This document shows, piece after piece, positions 17,930-26,828 of a stretch of DNA of 64,000 nt. The stretch comes from Halolactibacillus miurensis (GTDB lineage Bacteria > Bacillota > Bacilli > Bacillales > Amphibacillaceae). Numbering within the stretch: position 1 is the first letter of the stretch; every line of letters begins with the position of its first letter. The notes beneath the pieces were generated by a model, which worked only from the letters and a program-made list of their open reading frames with translations, did no database searches and was not told the DNA's origin. The position numbers were made by a program, and so were the translations under genes. The DNA lies in assembly GCF_900116255.1 (NCBI RefSeq), contig NZ_FPAI01000004.1, positions 62,001-126,000 of the forward strand, given 5' to 3'.

Positions 17930-18940
17930 ATGGCAAAACAACAAGAGTTAACAGGTAGACAAAAAGCAGCAATCCTTCTTATCTCACTTGGACCAGATGT
18001 GTCTGCTCAAGTCTATAAACATTTAACAGAAGAAGAAATTGAAAAACTCACACTTGAAATATCAGGAGTGAAAAAAGTTGATAATAATCAAAAAGAAGAC
18101 GTCCTAGAGCAATTCCACCAAATTGCTCTCGCGCAAGATTATATTGCACAAGGTGGTATAGCTTACGCTAAAACGGTATTAGAAAAAGCGATAGGAGCGG
18201 AACAAGCACAAGCCGTCATTAGTCGACTAACGTCTTCGCTACAAGTAAAGCCGTTTGATTTCGCGCGCAAAACGGATCCGAATCAAATTCTAAACTTTAT
18301 TCAAGGGGAACATCCGCAAACGATTGCACTTGTTTTATCGTACTTGGATAATGAACAAGCCGGTCAGATTCTCTCTGAGTTACCGCAAGAGATGCAAGCG
18401 GATATCGCAAAGCGTATTGCACTAATGGATTCAACCTCACCCGAAATCATTTATGAGGTGGAACGTATTTTAGAACAGAAACTCTCATCAACGGTAACAC
18501 AAGATTATACCCAAACGGGTGGTATACAGGCAGTTGTCGAAGTGTTGAACGGGGTCGATCGTTCGACTGAGCGGACAATTCTCGATGCGCTAGAAATTCA
18601 AGATCCTGAACTGGCTGAAGAAATCAAAAAGCGGATGTTTGTCTTTGAAGATATTGTTACGCTTGATAACCGAGCCATTCAACGTGTCATTCGAGAAGTT
18701 GAGAATGATGACTTACGTCTTGCGCTGAAGGTCGCTAGTGAAGAAGTGCAAGAAGTCGTCTTTAGTAACATGTCTTCACGTATGGCGGAAACATTTAAAG
18801 AAGAAATGGAATTTATGGGACCTGTTCGTCTAAAAGATGTAGAGGAAGCCCAGACGCGTATTGTTGCATCGATTCGTCGACTAGAAGAAGTGGGTGAGAT
18901 TGTGATTGCACGTGGTGGAGGAGATGATATCATTGTCTGA
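17930..18940 (+). CDS. fliG: Flagellar motor switch protein FliG
   Basis: A 336-residue C-ring protein. FliF-binding helices (QKAAILLISLGPDVSAQVYKHL) are followed by the middle domain with EHPQT at 127-131, and the C-terminal torque domain has the charged helix IQRVIREVENDDLRLALK. Arg and Asp/Glu positions that contact the stator are present. It starts 11 bp after fliF with GGGGGAG. It overlaps fliH by 17 bp. Confidence 0.97.
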   Translation: MAKQQELTGRQKAAILLISLGPDVSAQVYKHLTEEEIEKLTLEISGVKKVDNNQKEDVLEQFHQIALAQDYIAQGGIAYAKTVLEKAIGAEQAQAVISRLTSSLQVKPFDFARKTDPNQILNFIQGEHPQTIALVLSYLDNEQAGQILSELPQEMQADIAKRIALMDSTSPEIIYEVERILEQKLSSTVTQDYTQTGGIQAVVEVLNGVDRSTERTILDALEIQDPELAEEIKKRMFVFEDIVTLDNRAIQRVIREVENDDLRLALKVASEEVQEVVFSNMSSRMAETFKEEMEFMGPVRLKDVEEAQTRIVASIRRLEEVGEIVIARGGGDDIIV

Positions 18941-19721
18941 TTTTAAACCGCTTAAACCTCGCGAAATTAAATTGAAACCGATTCAGTTTAAAGTCGAAGA
19001 TACAGCCTCTGCTAATCACATAATCGAAGAAGATGAGTCGCTCTCAGAAATTGAACAATTAGAACAACAAAAAGCACATTTAAACGATGAAGTAGCACAG
19101 TTGAACCAAGCGCTAGTAAACGTACAACAACAAATAGAACAAGAGAAACAACAGGCGCAACAAGACATCGAACAAGCTAAAACTAACTGGGAAGCTGAAA
19201 AGGAAGCGTTGATTGAATCGGCTCAGAATGACGGCTATCAAGCTGGTTATGAAGCGGGTGAGGCACAAGCGATGTCGGACTTTTCATCACGTATTGAAAA
19301 AGCCAATGAAATTATTCATCAAGCGGAACAAGAACGAGAAATCATCATTGATAAAGCCCATACCGATATAGTAGAACTGTCTATGTTCGTGGCGAAAAAA
19401 GTCGTATTTGATTCAGTGATGTCAAAAGACGCACTCTTACCAATCGTAAAAGAAGCTATTAAAGCGTATCACGATCAAACAATTATCCGTATTCGAGTGA
19501 GCATTCATGATTTTGATTTGATCCATTCTCAAACAGATGAACTATCTCGCGTGTTAACTCGCGGCGTTATGTTATCTGTTTTACCTGACGATAAGTTGCC
19601 AACAGGTGGTTGTGTCATTGAGACACCTAGTGGCCAGTTAGATGTGAGTGTTGATCGACAATTAGAAAAAATTCATGAGGCATTAACGGAAACGATGGAG
19701 GAGATGCAACGTGGATATTAA
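18924..19721 (+). CDS. fliH: Flagellar export ATPase regulator FliH
   Basis: A 265-residue protein with a long Gln- and Glu-rich coiled coil (about 30-95), a GYQAGYEAGEAQAMSDF glycine-repeat-type segment, and the C-terminal domain that binds FliI. FliH dimers hold FliI at the C-ring and restrain its ATPase. The start is uncertain: ATG 18924 lies only 2 nt after GGAGG, whereas TTG 18933 lies 11 nt after it. I chose ATG because it gives the MISLS N-terminus I associate with bacillus FliH. It overlaps fliG and fliI. Confidence 0.85.
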   Translation: MISLSDFKPLKPREIKLKPIQFKVEDTASANHIIEEDESLSEIEQLEQQKAHLNDEVAQLNQALVNVQQQIEQEKQQAQQDIEQAKTNWEAEKEALIESAQNDGYQAGYEAGEAQAMSDFSSRIEKANEIIHQAEQEREIIIDKAHTDIVELSMFVAKKVVFDSVMSKDALLPIVKEAIKAYHDQTIIRIRVSIHDFDLIHSQTDELSRVLTRGVMLSVLPDDKLPTGGCVIETPSGQLDVSVDRQLEKIHEALTETMEEMQRGY

Positions 19722-21018
19722 TCAACTTGTTGATACTATCGATGCTACTGAGACTTATACCCATTTTGGCAAGGTCAAACGTGTGGTTGGTTTGATGATT
19801 GAATCAACAGGACCTGAAGTGAAAATGGGGGAAGTGTGTTACATTCATACATCAAAGTATGACAAAATCATGGCAGAGGTCGTTGGTTTTCATGATGATG
19901 TTGTGGTGTTAATGCCATACACTGAGATAAACGATATAGGGCCAGGTAGTTTAGTTGAAGCGACGCGTAAACCTTTAACGGTTAAAGTGGGACAAAGACT
20001 CGTCGGTAAAGTGATCAATGCTGTTGGCTTACCTTTAGATGGTTCAGAACTCCCGCTAGGACTACTGACGATGAATACAGAACAATCACCGCCTAATCCG
20101 TTAAAACGTCCACGTATCTTAGAACCTATTGAGATTGGCGTTAAAACGATTGATACGTTGCTTACAGTTGGAAAAGGACAACGCGTCGGTATTTTTGCGG
20201 GAAGTGGTGTCGGTAAAAGTACGTTACTTGGTATGATTGCCCGAAATAGTGAGGCTGACATTAACGTCATTGCACTTATTGGCGAACGTGGGCGTGAAGT
20301 GAGAGAGTTTATAGAAAAGGACTTAGGTCCAGAAGGATTAAAAAAATCAGTCGTTATCGTTGCCACATCCGATCAACCCGCTTTGATGCGGATTAAAGGT
20401 GCTTATACCGCCACGTCTATTGCTGAATATTTTAGAGATCGTGGTTATAATGTCAATCTCATGATGGACTCCGTCACCCGTGTCGCGATGGCGCAACGGG
20501 AAGTAGGCTTAGCAACTGGCGAACCACCAACAACGAAAGGTTATCCACCTTCTGTTTTTGCGATATTACCGAAGTTGTTAGAGCGAACAGGAACGAGTGA
20601 CTTAGGGACCATTACAGCTTTTTATACTGTGCTCGTTGATGGTGATGACTTAAATGATCCAATCGCTGATACAACGCGAGGTATTTTAGACGGTCACTTT
20701 GTCTTAGATCGAAAATTAGCTGAACGTGGACAATATCCAGCCTTAAACGTTTTAAAATCTATCAGTCGGGTGATGCCACAAATTACAACCGAAAAAGAAC
20801 AAAAACTTGCGAATGAATTACGTAGTTACCTAGCGAGCTATGAAGAAAACTATGAGCTCATTCAAATCGGTGCTTATAAGCGCGGCTCTAATCCACAAGT
20901 CGACCGAGCTATTCAACTGCATCCGAAAATTATCACGTTCTTAAAACAAGGTATTGAAGATAATTGTCATCGAGATGTGGCTTTTGATCAGGTGGAATCC
21001 TTACTATATGGAGGGTAA
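19711..21018 (+). CDS. fliI: Flagellum-specific ATP synthase FliI
   Basis: A 435-residue F1-beta-like ATPase of the type III exporter. Walker A GSGVGKST is at about 164-171, with LIGERGREVREFIE, the Walker B region LMMDSVTRVA and ATGEPPTTKGYPPS following. Start is GTG 19711 with GGAGG nine bases upstream, overlapping fliH by 11 bp. It energises substrate unfolding with FliH and FliJ. Confidence 0.97.
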   Translation: MDINQLVDTIDATETYTHFGKVKRVVGLMIESTGPEVKMGEVCYIHTSKYDKIMAEVVGFHDDVVVLMPYTEINDIGPGSLVEATRKPLTVKVGQRLVGKVINAVGLPLDGSELPLGLLTMNTEQSPPNPLKRPRILEPIEIGVKTIDTLLTVGKGQRVGIFAGSGVGKSTLLGMIARNSEADINVIALIGERGREVREFIEKDLGPEGLKKSVVIVATSDQPALMRIKGAYTATSIAEYFRDRGYNVNLMMDSVTRVAMAQREVGLATGEPPTTKGYPPSVFAILPKLLERTGTSDLGTITAFYTVLVDGDDLNDPIADTTRGILDGHFVLDRKLAERGQYPALNVLKSISRVMPQITTEKEQKLANELRSYLASYEENYELIQIGAYKRGSNPQVDRAIQLHPKIITFLKQGIEDNCHRDVAFDQVESLLYGG

Positions 21019-21024
21019 AATCAG

Positions 21025-21471
21025 ATGACCAATATCCAAGCATTCGAAAAAATATTACATCACCAAGAAAATTTAAAAAACGAAGCCCAGCTAGAGTACA
21101 CATCAGCCGTTAGTGAATTTGAAACGGTTGCTGAAGAGTTATATCAATTACTAAAACAAAAAGAGACGATTGAAGATAAATATCAACAAGCGCTTCATAC
21201 GTCAGGTTCAGTGACGTCATTAATGACCCATCATACATACTTGCAGCAATTAAAAAAGCGGATACGACACGTTGAAACAACGGTTAATGAGAAACGGTCC
21301 ATTATGGAAGGCAAGCGATTATTATTAACAGATCAACATGTTGAAGTGAAGAAGTATGAAAAAATTATTGATCACAAGTGGGAACTGATTAAAACGAAAG
21401 AAAAAGAGACGGAAAGTAAAATGTTAGATGAGGCATCCATCAGACAATATTATAATCATGGGGATCGGTGA
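21025..21471 (+). CDS. fliJ: Flagellar export chaperone FliJ
   Basis: A 148-residue, almost entirely helical coiled-coil protein. FliJ is the central stalk of the FliI ATPase and links it to FlhA. Sequence conservation is low and the call rests on length, coiled-coil character and position between fliI and ylxF. TGGAGGG precedes the ATG at 21025. Confidence 0.88.
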   Translation: MTNIQAFEKILHHQENLKNEAQLEYTSAVSEFETVAEELYQLLKQKETIEDKYQQALHTSGSVTSLMTHHTYLQQLKKRIRHVETTVNEKRSIMEGKRLLLTDQHVEVKKYEKIIDHKWELIKTKEKETESKMLDEASIRQYYNHGDR

Positions 21472-21475
21472 AAAT

Positions 21476-22051
21476 ATGGCGAAGAAACAAAAAGAAAAAA
21501 AGAAAAAAAGTTGGCTAAGTTATTTACTTTTAGCTATTATTCCGCTCGTATTATCTGTCACGATTATTTATATTGTTTTGTCACTTTTAGGCATGGAGCC
21601 AGTCAAAAATACTAAAATCTTTCTCAATCGTGTGCCTGGGATTGAAAAGTTGATTACGACAGAAGAAGAATCAAATATCGATGCGATGGAAGCAGAATAT
21701 TTAGCTCAAATTGGTGATTATCAATCACAAATTAATCGTTTAATGATGGAGTCATCAGAAAAAGATGACGAAATTGAAGCACTTGAACAAGATATTGTCG
21801 ATTTAAATAATCAATTAGCCGAATATCAATCAGAAATCGTCAGTCAAAATGAGCAACAAGCACGGATAGAAGACATGGTATCGACTTATTCAGATATGGA
21901 ACCTGAGAGTGCTGCGCGTATTCTTTCTGAAACGTCGACAACAATTGCGGTTGATATTTTAAAAGGCGTACCATCAGAAGAACGTAGTGAGATTCTTTCA
22001 TTTATGGAAGCAGAAAAAGCTGCTGAATTAACAGAATTGTTATATCAGTAA
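21476..22051 (+). CDS. ylxF: YlxF/MotE-family protein
   Basis: A 191-residue protein with a Lys-rich N-terminus, one membrane segment at about 12-36 (WLSYLLLAIIPLVLSVTII), a coiled coil (about 75-130) and a C-terminal MgtE-N/MotE-like helical domain (YSDMEPESAARILSE). In Gram-negatives MotE helps assemble stators; the YlxF role in bacilli is not well defined. The start at 21476 gives the MAKKQKEKKKK N-terminus; in-frame starts upstream lie inside fliJ. Confidence 0.85.
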   Translation: MAKKQKEKKKKSWLSYLLLAIIPLVLSVTIIYIVLSLLGMEPVKNTKIFLNRVPGIEKLITTEEESNIDAMEAEYLAQIGDYQSQINRLMMESSEKDDEIEALEQDIVDLNNQLAEYQSEIVSQNEQQARIEDMVSTYSDMEPESAARILSETSTTIAVDILKGVPSEERSEILSFMEAEKAAELTELLYQ

Positions 22052-22084
22052 CATGACGAGCTTCTATTGAAAGGGGGTGAAATA

Positions 22085-23344
22085 ATGAATACGATGGACA
22101 TGTTATTTAATCAACCGGCTATTTTAGCGTCTAAACCTGCAAGTCATTTAGGTAATTCCATCAACAATAGAGATGCACAAGCCTTTAAAAAGACGTTGGA
22201 CCAATCGAGTCTAAATATGATTGATTCTACTAATGACGCATCGTCGAACATTCGAATGATTGTTAATAATCTATCTCATACAAATGATACGATGTCTTTA
22301 GAATCAATGATGCAAGATCTAAATATAGATGCTGGTTTTTCTGTGTCATCCTTATTATCAATGTTAAAAGATGCGGCGGATTTAAGTGAAAAAGATATCA
22401 CATCTTTACTAGAAAAACTAGAGGTGCTAGGTCTTGAGACAGAATCACTTATGGAGACACTCAATATAGACATAGACAATCTTAGTCAAGAAGATATGTG
22501 GCAATTGAGTACCTTAATTCAATTACAGCCTGTGTTAGAACAAATACTGCCTATGTTGAAGGAATTAAATACGGATCAATTATCAAGTAAAGATTGGCTC
22601 AAGCTACTTGATCAGTTCACTGGTTTACCTAACGATATGAAGCAAGTGTTATCTAGTAAACTTTTAACAGAAGAAAATCAAACACTATTAAAAGATATGC
22701 TAGCTAAATTCCAATCGCGCATGGCATTAAGTGAAAAGGGATATGTCACTCATGGTAAAGTCACGACCGATGACATAACGAAATGGTTAGCTCAAGCACT
22801 CGATCGTCAATCTGGTAAGTCACAATCGACATTTGGAGAAGCTTTTGCCACATCAAAAGGTACCCAGCCTTTAGAACAATTAACGATTCATTTAAGTCAA
22901 TCAGCCTCAACTAATCAACAAACGTTAAATCAAGAGTTGATGGATCAATTTGAAGCTGTCTTACAAAAGATGCAAGTTGGCAAAAATCTCTTAGGCCAGC
23001 AACAGATTAAGCTTCAACTAAACCCGAACAACTTAGGTCAGATTACCGTTGAGATGATGGAGATTGATGGTGAAATGTTTGTTAAACTGATAGCTACGTC
23101 AGAAATGGCAAAAGAAGCGTTAGAAGCGAATATGAAAGAATTGCGTCACATGTTCTCGCCACATCAAGTGATCGTGGAACAAGAAGAGCAAGCGGGTATC
23201 GCACATGCATCTGAATTACTGGATTATCAAGAACAAGATGAACAAGCAAGTAATCAAGAGGAACCCATCATTTATATTGAAGAAGACGAGGAAGCCGAAT
23301 TAAGTTTTAGTGAGATACTCAGTCAGGAAGGAGTTTACCAGTGA
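22085..23344 (+). CDS. fliK: Flagellar hook-length control protein FliK
   Basis: A 419-residue protein with a long low-complexity helical N-terminal ruler region and a C-terminal Flg_hook domain at about 300-360 (IKLQLNPNNLGQITVEM), followed by an acidic tail. FliK measures hook length and switches FlhB from hook to filament export. ATG 22085 follows AAGGGGGTGA. Its last codon overlaps the flgD start (GTGA). Compare ylqG at 5064, which has a similar C-terminal domain. Confidence 0.92.
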   Translation: MNTMDMLFNQPAILASKPASHLGNSINNRDAQAFKKTLDQSSLNMIDSTNDASSNIRMIVNNLSHTNDTMSLESMMQDLNIDAGFSVSSLLSMLKDAADLSEKDITSLLEKLEVLGLETESLMETLNIDIDNLSQEDMWQLSTLIQLQPVLEQILPMLKELNTDQLSSKDWLKLLDQFTGLPNDMKQVLSSKLLTEENQTLLKDMLAKFQSRMALSEKGYVTHGKVTTDDITKWLAQALDRQSGKSQSTFGEAFATSKGTQPLEQLTIHLSQSASTNQQTLNQELMDQFEAVLQKMQVGKNLLGQQQIKLQLNPNNLGQITVEMMEIDGEMFVKLIATSEMAKEALEANMKELRHMFSPHQVIVEQEEQAGIAHASELLDYQEQDEQASNQEEPIIYIEEDEEAELSFSEILSQEGVYQ

Positions 23345-23790
23345 AAATAGATTCTTCGTATTACTTAAGCAATCAACCAAAACGAGAACCAAGTAGTGAC
23401 CTGGGTAAAGAAGAGTTTTTACAACTATTAATGGCACAAATTAGAAATCAAGATCCACTTGATCCCATGGATGATAAAGAATTCATCGCACAAATGACGA
23501 CCTTCTCTTCACTTGAACAAATGATGAATATGAATAATTCTATTCAACAATTGGTTCACAATCAAACGGTATCACCGGTTATTCAATATAGCCATATGAT
23601 AGGAAAAGAAGTGAGTTATTATAAACTGGATGAAGAATCTGGTGAAATCATTGAACCAAAAGAGATTATCACAAGTCAAGTGAAAGCCATTTCTGAAAAA
23701 GAAGGATTTGCGGTGATTGAACTTGAAAATAATCAAAAAATTTATACCGATGAAGTGTTAAGAATATCGACACAAAACACATCAGAATAG
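23341..23790 (+). CDS. flgD: Flagellar hook capping protein FlgD
   Basis: A 149-residue protein with the conserved N-terminal LGKEEFLQLLMAQIRNQDPL and a DKEFIAQMTTFSSLEQM segment. It lacks the large C-terminal Ig-like domain found in enterobacterial FlgD, which is normal for Bacillus. FlgD caps the growing hook. Start is GTG 23341, overlapping the fliK stop, with AAGGAG nine bases upstream. Confidence 0.95.
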   Translation: MKIDSSYYLSNQPKREPSSDLGKEEFLQLLMAQIRNQDPLDPMDDKEFIAQMTTFSSLEQMMNMNNSIQQLVHNQTVSPVIQYSHMIGKEVSYYKLDEESGEIIEPKEIITSQVKAISEKEGFAVIELENNQKIYTDEVLRISTQNTSE

Positions 23791-23799
23791 GAGGGTCTT

Positions 23800-24171
23800 A
23801 TGGGGATTAATATTCATCCACTACCTAAACAGGCCATGTTGCCCTCATCCAAACCGAAAACATCGACACAGAAACCTGTGCAGGCGTTTCAATCGATCCT
23901 TGAACAAAAACAATCGACACTTACGTTAACAAAACATGCAGAACAACGTATGGTTGAGCGCAACATTGTTATGAATGAATCAAAGTGGCATTCAATAGCC
24001 GAACAAGTTGAAAAAGCAAAGGCTAAAGGTATTACAGATTCACTTGTGTTAACCGATGAAGCGGCACTAGTAGTCAGTGCCAAAAATCAAACGGTCATTA
24101 CGATGATGAACCGAGAAGAAGCAACAGAGAAAATTTTCACTAATATAAATGGAACTATCATAATTGATTAA
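23800..24171 (+). CDS. Flagellar operon protein, TIGR02530-like
   Basis: A 123-residue protein with a disordered Ser/Pro/Gln N-terminus and a conserved C-terminal half containing LTLTKHAEQRMVERNI, ITDSLVLTDEAALVVSAKN and TMMNREEA. This matches my memory of the small family annotated only as 'flagellar operon protein', found between flgD and flgE in many bacilli and clostridia. The function is unknown; position suggests a hook-assembly accessory factor or chaperone. ATG 23800 follows AGGAGGGTCTT. Confidence 0.75.
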   Translation: MGINIHPLPKQAMLPSSKPKTSTQKPVQAFQSILEQKQSTLTLTKHAEQRMVERNIVMNESKWHSIAEQVEKAKAKGITDSLVLTDEAALVVSAKNQTVITMMNREEATEKIFTNINGTIIID

Positions 24172-24196
24172 TGCTGGACCCAGATTGGGAGGCATG

Positions 24197-24226
24197 TGTA
24201 TCTACTGACTGATTGATGTAGATACA
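24197..24226 (+). repeat. Intra-operon hairpin ahead of the hook gene
   Basis: TGTATCTAC (24197-24205) and GTAGATACA (24218-24226) form a 9-bp perfect stem with a 12-nt loop. No T tract follows, so it is unlikely to terminate transcription. It sits 16 nt upstream of the flgE start, just before AAGGAGGAA. It may protect a processed mRNA end. Confidence 0.6.
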
Positions 24227-24242
24227 AGAAGGAGGAACTTAG

Positions 24243-25127
24243 ATGTTAAGATCAATGTACTCAGGTATCGCAGGTATGCGTGGATTTCAAACACAACTCG
24301 ATGTCGTAGGTAACAATATCGCAAACGTAAATACAACAGGCTATAAAAAAGCGCGGACAACTTTCCAAGATATGATGAGTCAAACAACCTCAGGAGCATC
24401 AGAACCAACCAATGTTCGTGGGGGGATTAATGCGATTCAAGTAGGACTGGGATCGCAAATGGGATCTATTGATAACATCCATACCCAAGGTAATCGTCAA
24501 ACGACAAATCGTGTATTAGACTTAGCTCTTGAAGGTGATGGGATGTTTATATTTGCATCAAATGTCGATGCACCTGAGGATTCAGCTACCTTAAATACCG
24601 CCATTGATATTACCGATGTTAATTTAGAGTATTCACGAGCGGGAAATATGTACTTAGATCAAAACGGCTATATCGTCAATGCAAATGGACAATATCTCGT
24701 AGGTGATAATCCAGCTGGAGGAAACGCTGGTATTATTCGTATTCCAGAAAACGCGGCGAGTTTTAGTATTCAGGGTAATGGGACGGTGAACTATATTGAT
24801 GGAGAAGGTCAAACTCAAGTAGCTGGCCAAATACTTCTGGCTAAGTTTTCTAATCCAGGGGGATTAGAAAAGATTGGTGGCAACATGTATCGGTCTTCTG
24901 TCAATGATGGCATGGTGAGTAATGATGTCGAAGGTTATCCGGATTTAATTGTGCCGGAATCAGATGGAACAGCGGCTATTGTTTCTGGTGCATTAGAAAT
25001 GTCTAATGTAGATTTAGCACAGGAGTTCACAGATATGATCACCGCTCAACGTGGTTTCCAGGCGAATACACGTATTATTACAACGTCTGATGAGATCTTA
25101 CAAGAACTTGTCAATCTAAAACGATAG
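24243..25127 (+). CDS. flgE: Flagellar hook protein FlgE (formerly FlgG in Bacillus)
   Basis: A 294-residue rod/hook-family protein. The N-terminus MLRSMYSGIAGMRGFQ with VVGNNIANVNTTGYKKARTTF and the C-terminus SNVDLAQEFTDMITAQRGFQANTRII are typical. At this position Bacillus encodes the hook subunit, first named FlgG and later reassigned as FlgE; the sequence alone does not rule out FlgG. AGGAGGAA precedes the start. The stop is embedded in a consensus Shine-Dalgarno for the next gene. Confidence 0.9.
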   Translation: MLRSMYSGIAGMRGFQTQLDVVGNNIANVNTTGYKKARTTFQDMMSQTTSGASEPTNVRGGINAIQVGLGSQMGSIDNIHTQGNRQTTNRVLDLALEGDGMFIFASNVDAPEDSATLNTAIDITDVNLEYSRAGNMYLDQNGYIVNANGQYLVGDNPAGGNAGIIRIPENAASFSIQGNGTVNYIDGEGQTQVAGQILLAKFSNPGGLEKIGGNMYRSSVNDGMVSNDVEGYPDLIVPESDGTAAIVSGALEMSNVDLAQEFTDMITAQRGFQANTRIITTSDEILQELVNLKR

Positions 25128-25174
25128 GAGGTAGGAGTAAGCCTTTTTAAGGCTTACTCCCAACTTAAATTATG
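25126..25174 (+). promoter_or_regulatory. Hairpin-bridged ribosome-binding site for swrD
   Basis: A perfect AGGAGGT lies at 25126-25132, overlapping the flgE stop. A perfect 12-bp hairpin follows (GGAGTAAGCCTT at 25134-25145, loop TTT, complement at 25149-25160), then 11 unpaired nt and the swrD ATG at 25172. The 11 nt before the ATG contain no Shine-Dalgarno. Folding the hairpin reduces the SD-to-ATG spacing to about 12-13 nt. No T tract follows the hairpin, so it is not a normal terminator. Confidence 0.6.
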
Positions 25175-25393
25175 ATTACATTGACCAATTTTAAAGGAAG
25201 TACGTTTACATTAAATGCGATGTATATTGAAAAGGTTGAGGCTTTACCGGATACGACGATTACGCTTGTGAATGGTAAGAAATATTTTGTTAGAGAAACT
25301 GAAGCCGAGGTAAGTCAATTATCACAAACCTTCTATAAAAATATCGGCATGTTTCCTTGGCATCAGCAGGTAGGTGAAACAAATGGCAAGTAA
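25172..25393 (+). CDS. swrD: Swarming motility protein SwrD (FlbD/YlzI family)
   Basis: A 73-residue FlbD-family protein starting MITLTNFKGSTFTLN with IEKVEALPDTTITLVNGKKYFV. In B. subtilis SwrD raises flagellar motor power and is needed for swarming. An in-frame TAA at 25166-25168 and the family N-terminus fix the start at ATG 25172. It overlaps fliL by 11 bp. Its translation signal is unusual (see 25126-25174). Confidence 0.92.
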   Translation: MITLTNFKGSTFTLNAMYIEKVEALPDTTITLVNGKKYFVRETEAEVSQLSQTFYKNIGMFPWHQQVGETNGK

Positions 25394-25799
25394 AGTATTT
25401 AAAAATATTATCATCGGCCTCGTTTTAGTTTCTATTTTAGGTATGGCGGCGATTATTTACATACTGATGAATCAAGATGATCCTAATCGCGAGTTGACGA
25501 TTGATGAACAAATCCAGTATTCATACACGACAGAATCAATCAATATTGATTTAGCTGATAATCGTTATGCACAACTTCAATTTAATATCATTACGAATAA
25601 TGAAGATGCTAAAGAGGAAGTAGAAAAACGCATGTTTCAGTTTAAAAATATTTTAATTAAACAAACAGTAGATTTGGAGTCCAGTGCCTTACAAAGTGAT
25701 TTATCTGGATTTGAAAATCGATTAAAAGATGAAGTCAATGTGTTAATGGAAGAAGGGGAAGTTACGGACATCTATCTTATTAATAAGATTGTTCAGTAA
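25383..25799 (+). CDS. fliL: Flagellar basal body-associated protein FliL
   Basis: A 138-residue single-pass membrane protein: membrane segment at about 6-27 (NIIIGLVLVSILGMAAIIYIL), then a periplasmic-type SPFH-like domain with ADNRYAQLQFNIIT and a C-terminal EGEVTDIYLINKIVQ. FliL encircles stators and increases torque. The start at 25383 follows AGGTGA and lies inside swrD; an in-frame start three codons earlier is possible. Confidence 0.93.
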   Translation: MASKVFKNIIIGLVLVSILGMAAIIYILMNQDDPNRELTIDEQIQYSYTTESINIDLADNRYAQLQFNIITNNEDAKEEVEKRMFQFKNILIKQTVDLESSALQSDLSGFENRLKDEVNVLMEEGEVTDIYLINKIVQ

Positions 25800-25826
25800 T
25801 GACGACTCCGAACCGGAGGTGAGTTT

Positions 25827-26828
25827 ATGGCAGATGAGGTTTTATCCCAAAATGAGATAGATGCTTTACTATCCGCACTATCCTCAGGGGAAATGGATGC
25901 CAATCAATTAAAAGAAGAAGAGAAAGAAAAGAAAGTAAAAAGTTATGACTTTAAACGCGCGCTGAGGTTTTCAAAAGATCAAGTGCGAAGTTTATCGAGA
26001 ATCCATGAAAATTATGCCCGTATGTTGACGACTTATTTTTCAGCACAGTTACGAAACTATGTGCATATTTCTGTCGCTTCAGTTGATCAAATTCCATATG
26101 AAGAATTTATTCGATCCATTCCAACAATGACGGTCTTAAATATTTTCAGTATGGAGCCTCTCGAGGGCCGAATCATTTTCGAAATTAATCCAAACGTTGC
26201 CTATGCGATGTTGGACAGAATTTTAGGTGGTCGGGGAACAAGCTTAAATAAAATAGAGAACTTGACGGAGATTGAATCTACCATTATGTCAAATCTATTT
26301 GAAAAGTCACTAGACAACTTACAAGAAGCGTGGGCGAGTGTGATTGATATCGATCCCATGCTTGAAGAGTTTGAAGTGAACCCCCAATTCTTACAGCTTG
26401 TATCACCAAATGAAACGGTAATTGTTGTGTCATTAAATACGACGATAGGTGAGACGAGCGGGATGATTAATATTTGTATCCCACATGTGGTCTTGGAGCC
26501 GATTATCCCGCGGTTATCTGTTCATTATTGGATGCAGAATGAAGCCCAAAAAGAACGGAAACCTGGTGAGTATGAGAAATTAACAAAAAACATTTCATCA
26601 ACGGTGCTTGAACTCAGTGTGGTATTAGGTGAAACACGTATTACCATTGATGATTTACTTGAATTAGGTAAGGGCGATGTATTGAAGTTAAATCAATCGA
26701 TTGAAGAGCCTTTAATCATGCAGTCAAGTGAGGAACCATTGTTTTATGTTCAGCCTGGTAGCCAAAAAAATAACGTCGCTGTGCAGGTGATTGATGAAAT
26801 TAAAGGAGGGTCTTCCGATGATGAGTGA
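25827..26828 (+). CDS. fliM: Flagellar motor switch protein FliM
   Basis: A 333-residue C-ring protein. The N-terminal CheY-P-binding peptide LSQNEIDALLSAL at residues 5-17 is present, followed by the CheC-like middle domain (ALRFSKDQVRSLSRIHENYAR, LGGRG) and the C-terminal SpoA domain (VVLGETRITIDDLLELGKGDVL). FliM links FliG to FliY. A GGAGGTGAG precedes the ATG. It overlaps fliY by 11 bp. Confidence 0.97.
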   Translation: MADEVLSQNEIDALLSALSSGEMDANQLKEEEKEKKVKSYDFKRALRFSKDQVRSLSRIHENYARMLTTYFSAQLRNYVHISVASVDQIPYEEFIRSIPTMTVLNIFSMEPLEGRIIFEINPNVAYAMLDRILGGRGTSLNKIENLTEIESTIMSNLFEKSLDNLQEAWASVIDIDPMLEEFEVNPQFLQLVSPNETVIVVSLNTTIGETSGMINICIPHVVLEPIIPRLSVHYWMQNEAQKERKPGEYEKLTKNISSTVLELSVVLGETRITIDDLLELGKGDVLKLNQSIEEPLIMQSSEEPLFYVQPGSQKNNVAVQVIDEIKGGSSDDE

